The position numbers and the translations under genes are program-made. Shown here in pieces: positions 6,845-15,233 of a stretch of 17,216 nucleotides of DNA. Origin of the DNA: JABCPE02 sp963518955 (lineage in GTDB: Bacteria; Bacteroidota; Bacteroidia; Flavobacteriales; Weeksellaceae). The notes under the pieces were generated by a model. That model worked only from the letters and a program-made list of their open reading frames with translations, was not told where the DNA came from and did not search any database. The stretch spans positions 1 through 17,216 of the forward strand of contig CAUQKI010000022.1 in NCBI GenBank assembly GCA_963518955.1. The letters are read 5' to 3'. The stretch's first letter is position 1. Each line of letters starts with the position of its first letter.

Positions 6845-9325
6845 ATGAAAAATAATACCACACCTACAAAAAAATTCCGAAAACCAAGAATAGCGCTTGG
6901 TTTCACGCTTATATTTCTGTCAGTAATACTCATTATTTCCTTTGTTTCTTACCTGATGAGCTGGAGAGAAAACCAAAGCCAAATAGGGAATTTCCTAGAC
7001 AAGGAAATCAAATCCACCAATATTTTTGGCAAAATGGGCGACTGGCTGGGAAATGTTTTTATATTCGAAAGCGTGGGAATTTCTGCGTTTATCGTTGCTT
7101 TCCTGCTTTTTGTTTTCGGGACTTTGATTTTAGGATTTAAAATATTCAAACCATGGAAAACCATTTCCCATAGTTTTTTCTTTTTGGCATGGCTGCCTGT
7201 GTTCATAGGAGCTGTCACTAAAGGAAATGGTATTCTAAGCGGTGTTTTCGGCTATCAGATTTATGATTATGGTTCCAGCATTATAGGGAGTTTTGGACTT
7301 TGGACTTGTATTATTCTAAGTTTTGCCTTGTATTTCATTTTGGAATTTAATATCAGTTTGAGCAATATCACTGATAAAGTCTCTACAGTGAAAGAAAAAA
7401 TCCAATCCATAAAAGATGATATCCAAGAGGAAATCCAAGAAATACAAGGGACACAAGAAAAAGATGAAGATGAAGAAGAAAGCATAAACACCAATGCTGT
7501 TTCTGTTGCCGAACCTGTCATCGAAAACAATGCAAAAGAAAACCCTACCGCTGAAACTGAAAAGGCAGAAACAGAAGTAACTGAACCTACAAAAGCCTCA
7601 ACCATCAGTGTGGAAATAGATGATGAGTTTTTAGAAAAAAAGGAAGAATCTTCATCTAATGAAAAACCTGAAAATGAAACTAATACAGAAATCATCACAG
7701 ATAACGAACCTAAAAAAGATGATGATATCGAGATTACCATAGAGCCTTCACCTGCGGCTAATAATATCACAGACCCAGACAAAAAAGCTGATGAATTGGT
7801 AGAAAAACACGGACTCTATGACCAAAGACTAGATTTGGCTAACTTCCAGATGCCAAGCCTTGATTTGCTAAAAGATTATGGCAACGAGGAAATCACCATC
7901 AATAGAGAAGAACTAGAACAAAACAAAAACAAAATCGTAGAGGTTCTGAAAAACTTCAATGTCGGTGTTTCTAAAATCAAAGCAACCATAGGCCCTACGG
8001 TGACTCTTTACGAGATTGTCCCTGAATCTGGAACTCGTATTGCTACTATTAAAAGACTTCAAGATGACATCGCTCTAAGTCTTTCTGCGCTGGGTATCAG
8101 GATAATAGCTCCTATCCCTGGGAAAGGAACCGTGGGAATAGAAGTTCCGCGACAGACTCCAGCGATGGTATCTATGCGTTCTGCTCTACAAGCGTCTAAC
8201 ATCCACTCCACAGATATGGATCTGCCCGTAGTCTTTGGAAAAACCATCTCCAATGAAATCTTCATGGCTGACCTTTCCAAAATGCCTCACCTACTGATAG
8301 CGGGAGCTACAGGACAGGGTAAATCCGTGGGTATCAATGCGATATTAACTTCACTGCTTTATAAAAAACACCCTAGCGAACTGAAATTTGTGATGGTAGA
8401 CCCTAAAAAAGTGGAGCTTTCTATCTATTCCAAAATCGAACGACACTATTTAGCTAAACTCCCTGACACGGACAAAGCTATATTAACAGACAACTCAAAG
8501 GTTATCAATACATTAAACTCACTTTGTATTGAAATGGATAACCGCTACAAGCTTTTGGAAGAAGCCTTTTGTAGAAACCTGAAAGAATACAATAAAAAAT
8601 TCAAGGAAAGAAAATTAAACCCTGAAAATGGACACCGCTACCTGCCGTACATCGTGCTGGTGGTGGATGAATTTGCGGACTTAATCATGACTGCTGGTAA
8701 AGAAGTGGAACACCCTATCGCCCGCCTAGCACAGCTTGCAAGAGCCGTAGGAATCCACCTCATCATCGCTACACAGAGACCTTCTGTAAATGTCATCACA
8801 GGGATGATTAAAGCCAATTTCCCTGCCAGAGTGGCTTTCCGAGTTATGTCTAATGTAGACTCTAGAACCATCTTAGACAGCACAGGTGCTGACCAGCTGA
8901 TAGGAAAAGGTGACATGCTGTATTCTAATGGAAATGACATGATTAGAATCCAATGCGCCTTCATAGACACTCCTGAGGTGGAAAAAGTGGTAACTTTCAT
9001 TGGTGAGCAAAAAGGCTATCCAAATGCCTACGAACTCCCTGAATATGTGGGCGAAAACGAAAGCGCTGGGTCAGGAAATTTTGATGCGAATGAAAAGGAT
9101 GCTTTGTTCGAAGAGGCTGCCAGAATTGTAGTAAATACACAGCAGGGCTCCACTTCTATGCTTCAAAGACAGCTAAAACTGGGCTACAACCGTGCAGGAC
9201 GAATTATGGACCAACTGGAAAACGCAGGAGTAGTGGGAAGTTTCAACGGAGCAAAAGCAAGAGAAGTGCTGATTTCTGATATTCAGCATTTGGAACAGTT
9301 TTTGGAGAGCCTTAGAAACAATTAA
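6845..9325 (+). CDS. ftsK: DNA translocase FtsK
   Basis: An 826-residue septal DNA pump that uses ATP to move chromosome ends and dimers through the division site and to activate XerC/XerD. Four hydrophobic segments lie at about 17-38, 75-98, 108-124 and 144-166 (membrane anchor). A strongly acidic, low-complexity linker runs from about 175-325. The RecA-like motor follows, with Walker A GATGQGKS at 487-494 and Walker B LVVDEFAD at 605-612. The DNA-reading gamma winged helix is at about 750-826 (SMLQRQLKLGYNRAGRIMDQLE). I chose ATG 6845 over an in-frame TTG 63 bases upstream because the promoter-like box at 6822-6829 lies between them and the residues between look non-conserved. It is the first gene of an operon with the LolA- and LptF-like genes. 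Size and motifs are complete. Confidence 0.96.
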   Translation: MKNNTTPTKKFRKPRIALGFTLIFLSVILIISFVSYLMSWRENQSQIGNFLDKEIKSTNIFGKMGDWLGNVFIFESVGISAFIVAFLLFVFGTLILGFKIFKPWKTISHSFFFLAWLPVFIGAVTKGNGILSGVFGYQIYDYGSSIIGSFGLWTCIILSFALYFILEFNISLSNITDKVSTVKEKIQSIKDDIQEEIQEIQGTQEKDEDEEESINTNAVSVAEPVIENNAKENPTAETEKAETEVTEPTKASTISVEIDDEFLEKKEESSSNEKPENETNTEIITDNEPKKDDDIEITIEPSPAANNITDPDKKADELVEKHGLYDQRLDLANFQMPSLDLLKDYGNEEITINREELEQNKNKIVEVLKNFNVGVSKIKATIGPTVTLYEIVPESGTRIATIKRLQDDIALSLSALGIRIIAPIPGKGTVGIEVPRQTPAMVSMRSALQASNIHSTDMDLPVVFGKTISNEIFMADLSKMPHLLIAGATGQGKSVGINAILTSLLYKKHPSELKFVMVDPKKVELSIYSKIERHYLAKLPDTDKAILTDNSKVINTLNSLCIEMDNRYKLLEEAFCRNLKEYNKKFKERKLNPENGHRYLPYIVLVVDEFADLIMTAGKEVEHPIARLAQLARAVGIHLIIATQRPSVNVITGMIKANFPARVAFRVMSNVDSRTILDSTGADQLIGKGDMLYSNGNDMIRIQCAFIDTPEVEKVVTFIGEQKGYPNAYELPEYVGENESAGSGNFDANEKDALFEEAARIVVNTQQGSTSMLQRQLKLGYNRAGRIMDQLENAGVVGSFNGAKAREVLISDIQHLEQFLESLRNN

Positions 9326-9344
9326 TTTCATTAAATTTAAAATT

Positions 9345-9974
9345 ATGACTTTTTTCAAAAAAACTTTACTGATATTATCTTTAGGAATCGTAAGTCTGGC
9401 TGCTGCTCAAAAAGTAGACACCAAAGCCAAAAACATACTGGATGAAACCTCAGCCAATTATAAATCCAAAAGCACGATGTATTTTAAATTCGTGTATGGA
9501 ATGGGAAGCAACGGCAAGGTTTCTAAAAATCAAACAGGGATTTTCTACGCTTCAAAAAATAAATACAAACTCAAAATAATGGGTAATGAGCAGATATTTG
9601 ATGGAAATAAAGTATACAACATCAATGCTGAAGACATGGAAGTTACCATCGCAAAACCAAACGGATCTGAGGCGATGCTCTCTCCTATCAATTATCTAGA
9701 TTCTTACAAGAAAGATTACAACATAAGCTATACAGGAAATAAAAACAATCTAGAAGTCATAAAACTTACGCCTACAAAAAAGAATGGCATCAAGCATGTT
9801 TTCCTGCACATCAATAAAGCAAAAAAACAAATCGAAAAAATAGAACAATACGCTGATAACAACGACATTACAACGATAAGCATCAGTCAGTATAAAGAAA
9901 ACTTAAAAGTAGAACCATCCACTTTTAGTTTTAATAAAAACCTTTATAAAAACTATCTAATCACAGAGTTATAA
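9345..9974 (+). CDS. lolA: LolA-like outer-membrane lipoprotein carrier
   Basis: A 209-residue exported protein that is expected to carry lipoproteins across the periplasm from the LolCDE transporter to the outer membrane. Residues 1-21 form a signal peptide (MTFFKK, then a hydrophobic stretch, ending in AAA before Gln22) with no lipobox cysteine, so the mature protein is soluble. The remainder is a string of beta strands with the family's repeated hydrophobic pattern (for example MYFKFVYGMG, GIFYASKNKYKLKIMGNEQIFDG and KVYNINAEDMEVTI). Flavobacterial LolA-like proteins diverge greatly from E. coli LolA, so the name rests on fold pattern and context more than on identity. It follows ftsK by 19 bases. 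Its stop overlaps the next ATG by one base (TAATG), implying translational coupling with the LptF/LptG-type permease. Confidence 0.88.
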   Translation: MTFFKKTLLILSLGIVSLAAAQKVDTKAKNILDETSANYKSKSTMYFKFVYGMGSNGKVSKNQTGIFYASKNKYKLKIMGNEQIFDGNKVYNINAEDMEVTIAKPNGSEAMLSPINYLDSYKKDYNISYTGNKNNLEVIKLTPTKKNGIKHVFLHINKAKKQIEKIEQYADNNDITTISISQYKENLKVEPSTFSFNKNLYKNYLITEL

Positions 9975-11437
9975 TGTTAAAAAAACTAGATTTATACATT
10001 ATAAAAACCTTTTTAGGTCCTTTCATATTCATTTTCAGTATTTTATTCTTCATTTTCATGGTGAATATCATCTGGATACAGATGTTTAACCTTGGAGGTA
10101 AAGGACTGACAACATGGGAACTGACCAAACTTTTCTACTATCTGAGCGTGGGAGTCATAAAGATGGTTCTCCCGCTCACTGTACTACTCGCCTCCATCAT
10201 GGCTTTCGGAGGGTTCGGAGAGCGTTATGAACTTGCCGCGATGAAAGCTGCTGGAGCTCCTTTGATCAGAATCATAAGACCTTTGTTTCTTACAAGTTTA
10301 GTTTTAGCTTTTATTTTATTTTTGTTTTCTAACTTCGTAATTCCTGATTTTCAGCGAAAAGCGAAAAATATGCTGTACAACATCGTTTCCTCCAAACCTG
10401 CACTGAATTTCACACCTGGGCAGTTTATCAATTCACTCCCTGGGACTACTATCAAATTTGACAGACTTTATGGAGAAAATGATGAACTGATAGAAGGCGT
10501 TTTCATCAACAAGACTGCCAGTAGCTTTGATGACCAAAGAACCATCATCGCTAAAAGAGGAAAAATAGTTTCCAAACAAGGGAGCAACTATCTGAGAATG
10601 GTGCTTTATGATGGGTATATTTTTGAAGATAATCTCGCTAAACCCAACTTTCAAGACCGTTTCAGACAGGAAAATCAGACCATTAAGTTTGATTCTTTGG
10701 TGTCTCATTTTGACATCAGTGAACTTCTTGACAAGGCTATCGAGAGCGAAAAAATCACGGACAGCTATGAATTCCAGAACTATGCACAGCTCAACTCTAC
10801 TGTAGACCTTGTAAAAGCCGAAAAACAAAAAAGATACTCTGAAATTTCCTCAGATTTAGTTTCTCAGAGCAGTTCTTTCATAGAAATTTTGGATAAAAAC
10901 AAAGACAAAAATAAGAACAAAAAAACTCAGGCACCATTTAGTTTAGATTCTATAAACCAAGAAAAAAAGCTGGAAATCCTCTTCAATGCACATGAGAAAA
11001 TAGACCTCATCCAAAAAAACATTGAAACAAAGAATGAAGAAATCCTCTCACACGCCAAACTTTATGCAAAGGTGGTGATGCACCAGCAGCAGATTTTGGC
11101 GTATTCGGTGATGAGTGTTTTATTCCTGCTGATAGGAACTAGTCTCGGTTCTATCGTAAGAAAAGGCGGAATAGGAATGCCGATTCTTCTTTCCATCATC
11201 ATATTCATCATATTTTTCGTTCTCAATATTTCTGCAGAAAACATGGCTTGGAAGGGTGAAATGGATCCGTATATCGCCGCTTGGCTGCCGAATTTTATAT
11301 TCCTGCCTTTCAGTATTTGGATAACTTACAAAGCCAATACAGACTCACAAATCCTAGATGTAGAGAAATACAAATCTTGGATAATGCCTTTGATAAAGAG
11401 ATTTTCAAAGCATAAAGAACATAAACGATACCAATAA
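9974..11437 (+). CDS. LptF/LptG-family (YjgP/YjgQ) permease of the LPS export machinery
   Basis: A 487-residue inner-membrane protein of the LptB2FG transporter family, which extracts LPS from the inner membrane and hands it to LptC. There are six hydrophobic segments in two groups, at about 12-36, 55-80 and 101-123, then 374-394, 400-421 and 432-452, with a large periplasmic domain between. The conserved coupling helix after segment two reads ELAAMKAAGAPLIRIIRP (86-103). The periplasmic domain is long and carries a lysine/asparagine-rich, probably flexible insertion at about 278-360 (DKNKDKNKNKK at 307-317). E. coli LptF and LptG are about 360 residues, so this is clearly longer, as is common in Bacteroidota. 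I do not choose between LptF and LptG. It is coupled to the LolA-like gene by a one-base overlap. Confidence 0.9.
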   Translation: MLKKLDLYIIKTFLGPFIFIFSILFFIFMVNIIWIQMFNLGGKGLTTWELTKLFYYLSVGVIKMVLPLTVLLASIMAFGGFGERYELAAMKAAGAPLIRIIRPLFLTSLVLAFILFLFSNFVIPDFQRKAKNMLYNIVSSKPALNFTPGQFINSLPGTTIKFDRLYGENDELIEGVFINKTASSFDDQRTIIAKRGKIVSKQGSNYLRMVLYDGYIFEDNLAKPNFQDRFRQENQTIKFDSLVSHFDISELLDKAIESEKITDSYEFQNYAQLNSTVDLVKAEKQKRYSEISSDLVSQSSSFIEILDKNKDKNKNKKTQAPFSLDSINQEKKLEILFNAHEKIDLIQKNIETKNEEILSHAKLYAKVVMHQQQILAYSVMSVLFLLIGTSLGSIVRKGGIGMPILLSIIIFIIFFVLNISAENMAWKGEMDPYIAAWLPNFIFLPFSIWITYKANTDSQILDVEKYKSWIMPLIKRFSKHKEHKRYQ

Positions 11438-11496
11438 TTTTTTTTCAATAAAAAGTAAAAATTCTATTTATTGAAAGAAATAAAAATAATAAATTC

Positions 11497-12882
11497 ATGA
11501 AATTAGTTTTTTTACTTTTATTATTTCTTTTGGGCAGTATGTTTCCTGCTCAAGATACAACTCGTGTAAAGCATATACATGAAGATTTTCAGATAATGGC
11601 AAGCGGAGTCGATTTCCGAGGGATGAGCCGCCGCCAGTTCGCATCAAAGTGGAGGGAGCAATATTCTTCAATTAAGGAAAGTAATCTTGTGGATATACTC
11701 ATTGTCCAAGACAAAAAAACTAAAAAATATGGATATGTAACCTTTGACAATAAGAAAGTAACGCCCATAGAGTACGATGATGCCCAAGGCTTTAGTTATC
11801 CTGAAAAAATCGCTTGGGTAAAGAAAAACAATAAGTGGGGTGGTATCAATCTCAAAGGAGAAAATGTCATTCCTTTTCTTTATGAAGAAGCTCAGGAGTT
11901 CACTTCCTCAAGGGCTTTAGTAAAATTCAAGGGGCAATGGGGCTTTGTTGATAAAGATGGCAAAATGCTGATTCCTACAGAATACGAAGAAGTTGAATCC
12001 TTCCATTACAATACTGACTACACCAAAGCCAAGAAAAATGGACTGTGGGGATTTATTAATAAGGATGGTAAAACGCTCATTCCCTTTGAGTATGATGCTA
12101 TCCGCACAGATGATTACTATCCAAAACCCAAAGATAAAATAAGGGCAGTGAAAAATGGCAAAATGGGTGTCATTGACTGGGATAACAAAGTCATCATTCC
12201 CTTTATATATGCCAATATACTTCCAGCTACAGAAGGTATCCATGTAGTGTTTAAAGATGGAAAAATAGGCTACATAAAGGAAACAGGAGAAATACTCGTT
12301 TCTCCGAAGTATGAAACCATGTGGCTTATTTTTCATCACTATGTGAGCCGATTTGAAAAGGGTACTGCTTTGGTGAAACTCAATGACAAATTTGGGTTTA
12401 TCAATACCCAAGGAGAAGAAATAATTCCTTGTAAATATGAAGCTGTTAAGGGATCTTATTTCAGAGAAGGAATAATCCCTGTGAGGTATAATGGTAAATG
12501 GGGCTACATCAACCAGAAAAATGAAATAATAGCTCCCTTTGTGTATGATGAAGCGGAGTATTTTTCTAATTCTTTTTCTGACGATTCTTTTGAAAATGGC
12601 TTTGCGAAAGTAAGGCGTGGAGATAAATGGGGCTACATCAATACCCAAGGTAAGGAGGTGATTCCTGTAATATATGACAAATTAGGAAATTATATTTTCA
12701 AGGGGCTTTGTGAAGCAAAACGCGATGAAAAGTGGGGCTTTGTAAATACAGAAGGCAAGGAAGTAATTCCTATTATATACGACTGGGTCAATCTTTTTAA
12801 TAGCTGTGGAGGTTCTATAGAAGCGCATCTTGGCAAAAAGAAATTCTACATGGACTTGCAGGGAAATCCGAAAAAAGAGTGA
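11497..12882 (+). CDS. Secreted WG-repeat protein (about ten repeats)
   Basis: A 461-residue protein with an N-terminal signal peptide (hydrophobic residues 3-17, ending near FPAQD; no lipobox Cys). From residue 76 to 431 it is built of about ten WG (WG-beta) repeats of roughly 30-45 residues, each with the pattern K-W/F-G-F/Y-I-x-x-x-G-x-x-x-I-P-x-x-Y-D/E. Clear units begin near residues 112 (KWGGIN), 147 (QWGFVD), 183 (LWGFIN), 287 (KFGFIN), 324 (KWGYIN), 367 (KWGYIN) and 402 (KWGFVN). The array ends in a degenerate half repeat, YMDLQGNPKKE. WG repeats are thought to be binding surfaces. Such proteins are frequent in Bacteroidota, often exported, and without known enzymatic role. It starts 59 bases after the permease gene and opens the accessory run; no TAnnTTTG box was found before it. 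Export is likely; function is unknown. Confidence 0.85.
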   Translation: MKLVFLLLLFLLGSMFPAQDTTRVKHIHEDFQIMASGVDFRGMSRRQFASKWREQYSSIKESNLVDILIVQDKKTKKYGYVTFDNKKVTPIEYDDAQGFSYPEKIAWVKKNNKWGGINLKGENVIPFLYEEAQEFTSSRALVKFKGQWGFVDKDGKMLIPTEYEEVESFHYNTDYTKAKKNGLWGFINKDGKTLIPFEYDAIRTDDYYPKPKDKIRAVKNGKMGVIDWDNKVIIPFIYANILPATEGIHVVFKDGKIGYIKETGEILVSPKYETMWLIFHHYVSRFEKGTALVKLNDKFGFINTQGEEIIPCKYEAVKGSYFREGIIPVRYNGKWGYINQKNEIIAPFVYDEAEYFSNSFSDDSFENGFAKVRRGDKWGYINTQGKEVIPVIYDKLGNYIFKGLCEAKRDEKWGFVNTEGKEVIPIIYDWVNLFNSCGGSIEAHLGKKKFYMDLQGNPKKE

Positions 12883-12938
12883 ATTTATCTTTAATGTTAA
12901 AAACAACAAAACCAGATAAACTACAAAAAGATAACAAT

Positions 12939-13538
12939 ATGCTAAAACTAAAGAAAGATTTTATTGATACCATAGATAGTGTATATCTTATTAAGATTAC
13001 AGATGATTTATACTCTATCTGTCAGCATCGAGGAAATACATTTTTTGAATTTTTTGATGTATTTTTCTCTGATTTCAATGAAGAGATAAAAATAGACCTA
13101 AATGAAACAAAAATTTTATTCACAAAAAGCTGTGCTGCAGATAAATTTAAGGACTTTTTTGTAAAAGAGATTACTTCTGTCATACCCAATAGCAGAGCAA
13201 TAGAAACCATCTATTTGCATCCATTTCATTATCTTTTGAAAGGACTACAAAATGAGGGTGATGTTAATCAATATGTTTCTTTAGTTAAACTAACAAACAT
13301 ATATAAAAGCGTTGATTATGAAATTGTTATAGAACAACTTAATGAACAAAACAATCTTCAAGAGATTTACAAATATAACTCTTTTGGTATGGCTGGTTCA
13401 GCAGATAAAATACAAGAAGAATTATCTAACTATGTTAAAACTGGGATTTTATGGGGGAGAGAAAAAAGCACCCTATTCCCAACAATATCAATGGAAATAC
13501 TCCAAAATTATATTTTACAAAACACAAATTCATTGTAG
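12939..13538 (+). CDS. Hypothetical small cytosolic protein, candidate immunity protein
   Basis: A 199-residue protein with no signal peptide or membrane segment that I do not recognise. The first half alternates beta-like segments (SVYLIKITDDLYSICQHRG, then FFEFFDVFFSDF); the second half is mixed helical, ending with SMEILQNYILQ. The opening strand-turn-strand pattern loosely recalls Imm26-like immunity proteins, but this is weak. I chose the ATG at 12939 (MLKLKKDF); in-frame alternatives at 12894 (ATG) and 12879 (GTG, overlapping the WG gene's stop) would add 15-20 low-complexity residues. It is 56 bases after the WG-repeat gene and 23 bases before the next gene, so the group is probably co-transcribed. 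The DNA is visibly more AT-rich than the housekeeping genes to its left. Confidence 0.7.
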   Translation: MLKLKKDFIDTIDSVYLIKITDDLYSICQHRGNTFFEFFDVFFSDFNEEIKIDLNETKILFTKSCAADKFKDFFVKEITSVIPNSRAIETIYLHPFHYLLKGLQNEGDVNQYVSLVKLTNIYKSVDYEIVIEQLNEQNNLQEIYKYNSFGMAGSADKIQEELSNYVKTGILWGREKSTLFPTISMEILQNYILQNTNSL

Positions 13539-13561
13539 TTTTACTCCCTTATTTTACTTAT

Positions 13562-14245
13562 ATGGACAAAGATGAATTCTTAAAAAAACTAATTGCTTTT
13601 ATTGCTGATAATTCTAGCGAATTACACCCTAAAGTATTTAAAAATAAAATACGGTTTGGTATAAACAAAAGTTCCTATACAGAAATGCGGTTTGACTATT
13701 CCCAAAATTATAAGGGATTTTATTTGCAACTAGCGTCTTATAGCAGGGATGTAGGTGATTTTTTTGAGCAAGAGATGGGTAATGCTTTTTTAAAGATGTT
13801 AGAAGACGAATCAAAAGAGTTCCGTAATCTTTTTTTTGCACAAAACTCCTTCCAACTTTCACACTACTATTATGGATTCCCAATAATGACTAATGATGAT
13901 ACTGGACATCTATATCCAGAAATGGGTACTACTATCTTTAATGATATTTTAAGGAATTTGCAAGCCAACCATTTTAAATTTATTCAAGCTGCAGAAGTCT
14001 TATCGCCTGATTTACTGCATTACATTAAAAGATTTCCTTCTTGTTTTTTCAATACGGCATTGGTTGCCTTATTGATAATAGAAAAAAACTTGTTACCACT
14101 AAATGATGAAAGAGTACAAGGCTTGTTTGAATACGATAACATGGTCACCAAAAACGAATGCAAACTATTTAGTCCTTTTGGTTTAATTTTTGGTAAGAAA
14201 GATTATCAGCAAGCTGCTAAACAACGGATTCTACAACGAAAATAA
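13562..14245 (+). CDS. Hypothetical protein, candidate immunity protein
   Basis: A 227-residue cytosolic-looking protein of unknown family. It opens with an amphipathic helix (MDKDEFLKKLIAFIADN), continues with a strand pair (YTEMRFDYS, then GFYLQLASYS), and becomes mainly helical in the second half, where CFFNTALVALLIIEKNLL is a hydrophobic helix too isolated to call a membrane anchor. The frame is open from 13451, but the upstream 37 codons overlap the preceding gene in another frame and look unnatural, so I place the start at ATG 13562 (MDKDEF). G+C is low: 35 of 120 bases at 13621-13740 by hand count. Its place in a row of unrelated small genes suggests an immunity role; the sequence itself does not prove it. 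Confidence 0.7.
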   Translation: MDKDEFLKKLIAFIADNSSELHPKVFKNKIRFGINKSSYTEMRFDYSQNYKGFYLQLASYSRDVGDFFEQEMGNAFLKMLEDESKEFRNLFFAQNSFQLSHYYYGFPIMTNDDTGHLYPEMGTTIFNDILRNLQANHFKFIQAAEVLSPDLLHYIKRFPSCFFNTALVALLIIEKNLLPLNDERVQGLFEYDNMVTKNECKLFSPFGLIFGKKDYQQAAKQRILQRK

Positions 14246-14284
14246 ACGACTCTGCAGTTTTCAGACCAACTAAAAAAACAATTC

Positions 14285-14659
14285 ATGAAATTCACTGATA
14301 TACAGAATAATGAACTCATAAACAATCTATCCGATGCGAAAATCCATTCCATCTATTTTAATTTTGATGCGGATAATCCCACACAGCCACAGAATTTGGT
14401 GATTTCTGTAAGTAAACTGAATGCTGATTTGGAACGGTATCAGTTAGTTTTTCATAACACGAGCAGTTTTAATGTAAAAATCCAAGCTGGAGAGCAGTCT
14501 ATAAACCCTCTTTGCTACTTTGGCGACAGCCTGTATATCCAGTCTATTTCCTGCAAAGAGAAAACAGAAAAACATCAGCACTGGGGAATTATACTAATTG
14601 ACAACGGAGGGAATATTGATATATTTGCAGAAAAGCTATTCATTCAGAAATTGGATTAG
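14285..14659 (+). CDS. Hypothetical small protein, candidate immunity protein
   Basis: A 124-residue protein, predicted cytosolic and mostly beta: alternating strands such as AKIHSIYFNFDAD, LVISVSKLN, YQLVFHNTSSFNVKIQ, SLYIQSISCK and HWGIILIDNGGNIDIFAEKL, with a short N-terminal helix. I do not recognise the family; all-beta domains of this size are common among immunity proteins and among DUFs found beside them. It starts 39 bases after the preceding gene. A long imperfect palindrome begins 43 bases after its stop, which may end this transcript. Confidence 0.7.
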   Translation: MKFTDIQNNELINNLSDAKIHSIYFNFDADNPTQPQNLVISVSKLNADLERYQLVFHNTSSFNVKIQAGEQSINPLCYFGDSLYIQSISCKEKTEKHQHWGIILIDNGGNIDIFAEKLFIQKLD

Positions 14660-14702
14660 ATAATTTTTCGGATTGACAAAAGAAAATCATGTTAATAGGG
14701 AC

Positions 14703-14756
14703 AATCTTTCTAATGGAAATATCATTATAAATTAGGATATTTGCTTTAGAAAGATT
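14703..14756. repeat. 54-bp imperfect palindrome, possible terminator or small mobile/regulatory element
   Basis: An outer perfect 11-bp inverted repeat (AATCTTTCTAA at 14703-14713 with TTAGAAAGATT at 14746-14756) and an inner perfect 7-bp repeat (AAATATC at 14717-14723 with GATATTT at 14736-14742) are joined by a 3x3 internal loop in which one G-C pair can form, and enclose a 12-base apical loop. It lies in the largest gap of the accessory run (127 bases) and is followed by a T-rich stretch (ATTTATTTTTAATT at 14754-14767), so on the plus strand it can act as a terminator. Its length and symmetry are unusual for a simple terminator. An operator or a solitary MITE-like remnant are alternatives. 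Confidence 0.6.
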
Positions 14757-14786
14757 TATTTTTAATTAAAATACAATAATAATATT

Positions 14787-15221
14787 ATGCTGGATAATAG
14801 TTTTAAAGAATATCTTGATGAGGAGTTTGGCAGAATAATGCCAGAACAACAGGAGAAATACCGTGAAATGTTCAAAAAGTTAGGATTTGGTGAAGTGAAT
14901 CATGACTTTGTTGAATTTTGGTCTATATACAGTGATGAAATTTATGGAGAAATCGGCTATTTGGTTGATTTAGCAATGGATTTAGAGGATTTCTCAAACA
15001 GTCAAACGCAAGTTTTAAGAGAAAATATTGGCTTGCCCGAAAATTATTTTTCATTACTGCACGATGAGCTGGATGACTATATTTTGTATGATAGAAATAC
15101 GGATGAAGTTTTCTTTGTGGAGGCTGATGACATTCAGAATTTTATCGAAAATAAGGAGTTCAGCAAACACTGGGACAGCTTTGAAGGTTTTATAAAAGAA
15201 TATCTGAATTATAATTCCTAA
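14787..15221 (+). CDS. SMI1/KNR4 (SUKH)-like immunity protein
   Basis: A 144-residue acidic cytosolic protein. The order of elements fits the SUKH superfamily: N-terminal helices (FKEYLDEEFGRIMPEQQEKY, then MFKKLGFGEV), the helix with FVEFWSIYSDEIYG (41-54) that corresponds to the family's F-x-x-F/W-Y segment, a loop DLAMDLEDF (61-69), then the core strands LPENYFSLLHDELDDYILYD, DEVFFVEADD and a closing helix HWDSFEGFIKEYL. SUKH proteins neutralise diverse nuclease and other toxins of polymorphic toxin systems by direct binding. No toxin gene precedes it here, so it would be an orphan immunity gene. It starts after the palindrome at 14703-14756 and lies 12 bases before the next gene, forming the head of a new probable transcription unit. 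Confidence 0.72.
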   Translation: MLDNSFKEYLDEEFGRIMPEQQEKYREMFKKLGFGEVNHDFVEFWSIYSDEIYGEIGYLVDLAMDLEDFSNSQTQVLRENIGLPENYFSLLHDELDDYILYDRNTDEVFFVEADDIQNFIENKEFSKHWDSFEGFIKEYLNYNS

Positions 15222-15233
15222 AAGGAAAAAAAC

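Noticed and set aside
7267..7782. Serine-rich 171-codon open frame on the minus strand
   Set aside because: It is the shadow of the acidic Glu-rich linker of FtsK (GAA/GAT-rich sense codons read as Ser/Phe/Ile codons in reverse).
11443..11476. 10-bp inverted repeat (TTTCAATAAA with TTTATTGAAA) after the permease gene
   Set aside because: The stem has a single G-C pair, a 14-base loop and no T-run after it on either strand, so it is not a credible terminator.
11917..12648. Open frame of 243 codons on the minus strand opposite the WG-repeat gene
   Set aside because: It is antisense to a repetitive coding region; periodic codon use keeps the opposite frame open. The sense frame has a signal peptide and clear repeats.
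12879..12938. GTG (12879) or ATG (12894) start for the first small gene
   Set aside because: The extra residues are low-complexity and the GTG overlaps the WG-repeat gene's end; ATG 12939 gives a cleaner N-terminus, though 12894 cannot be excluded.
13451..13561. Upstream start for the second small gene, overlapping the first
   Set aside because: The 37 extra codons lie inside the preceding gene in another frame; ATG 13562 lies 23 bases after that gene's stop and starts MDKDEF.
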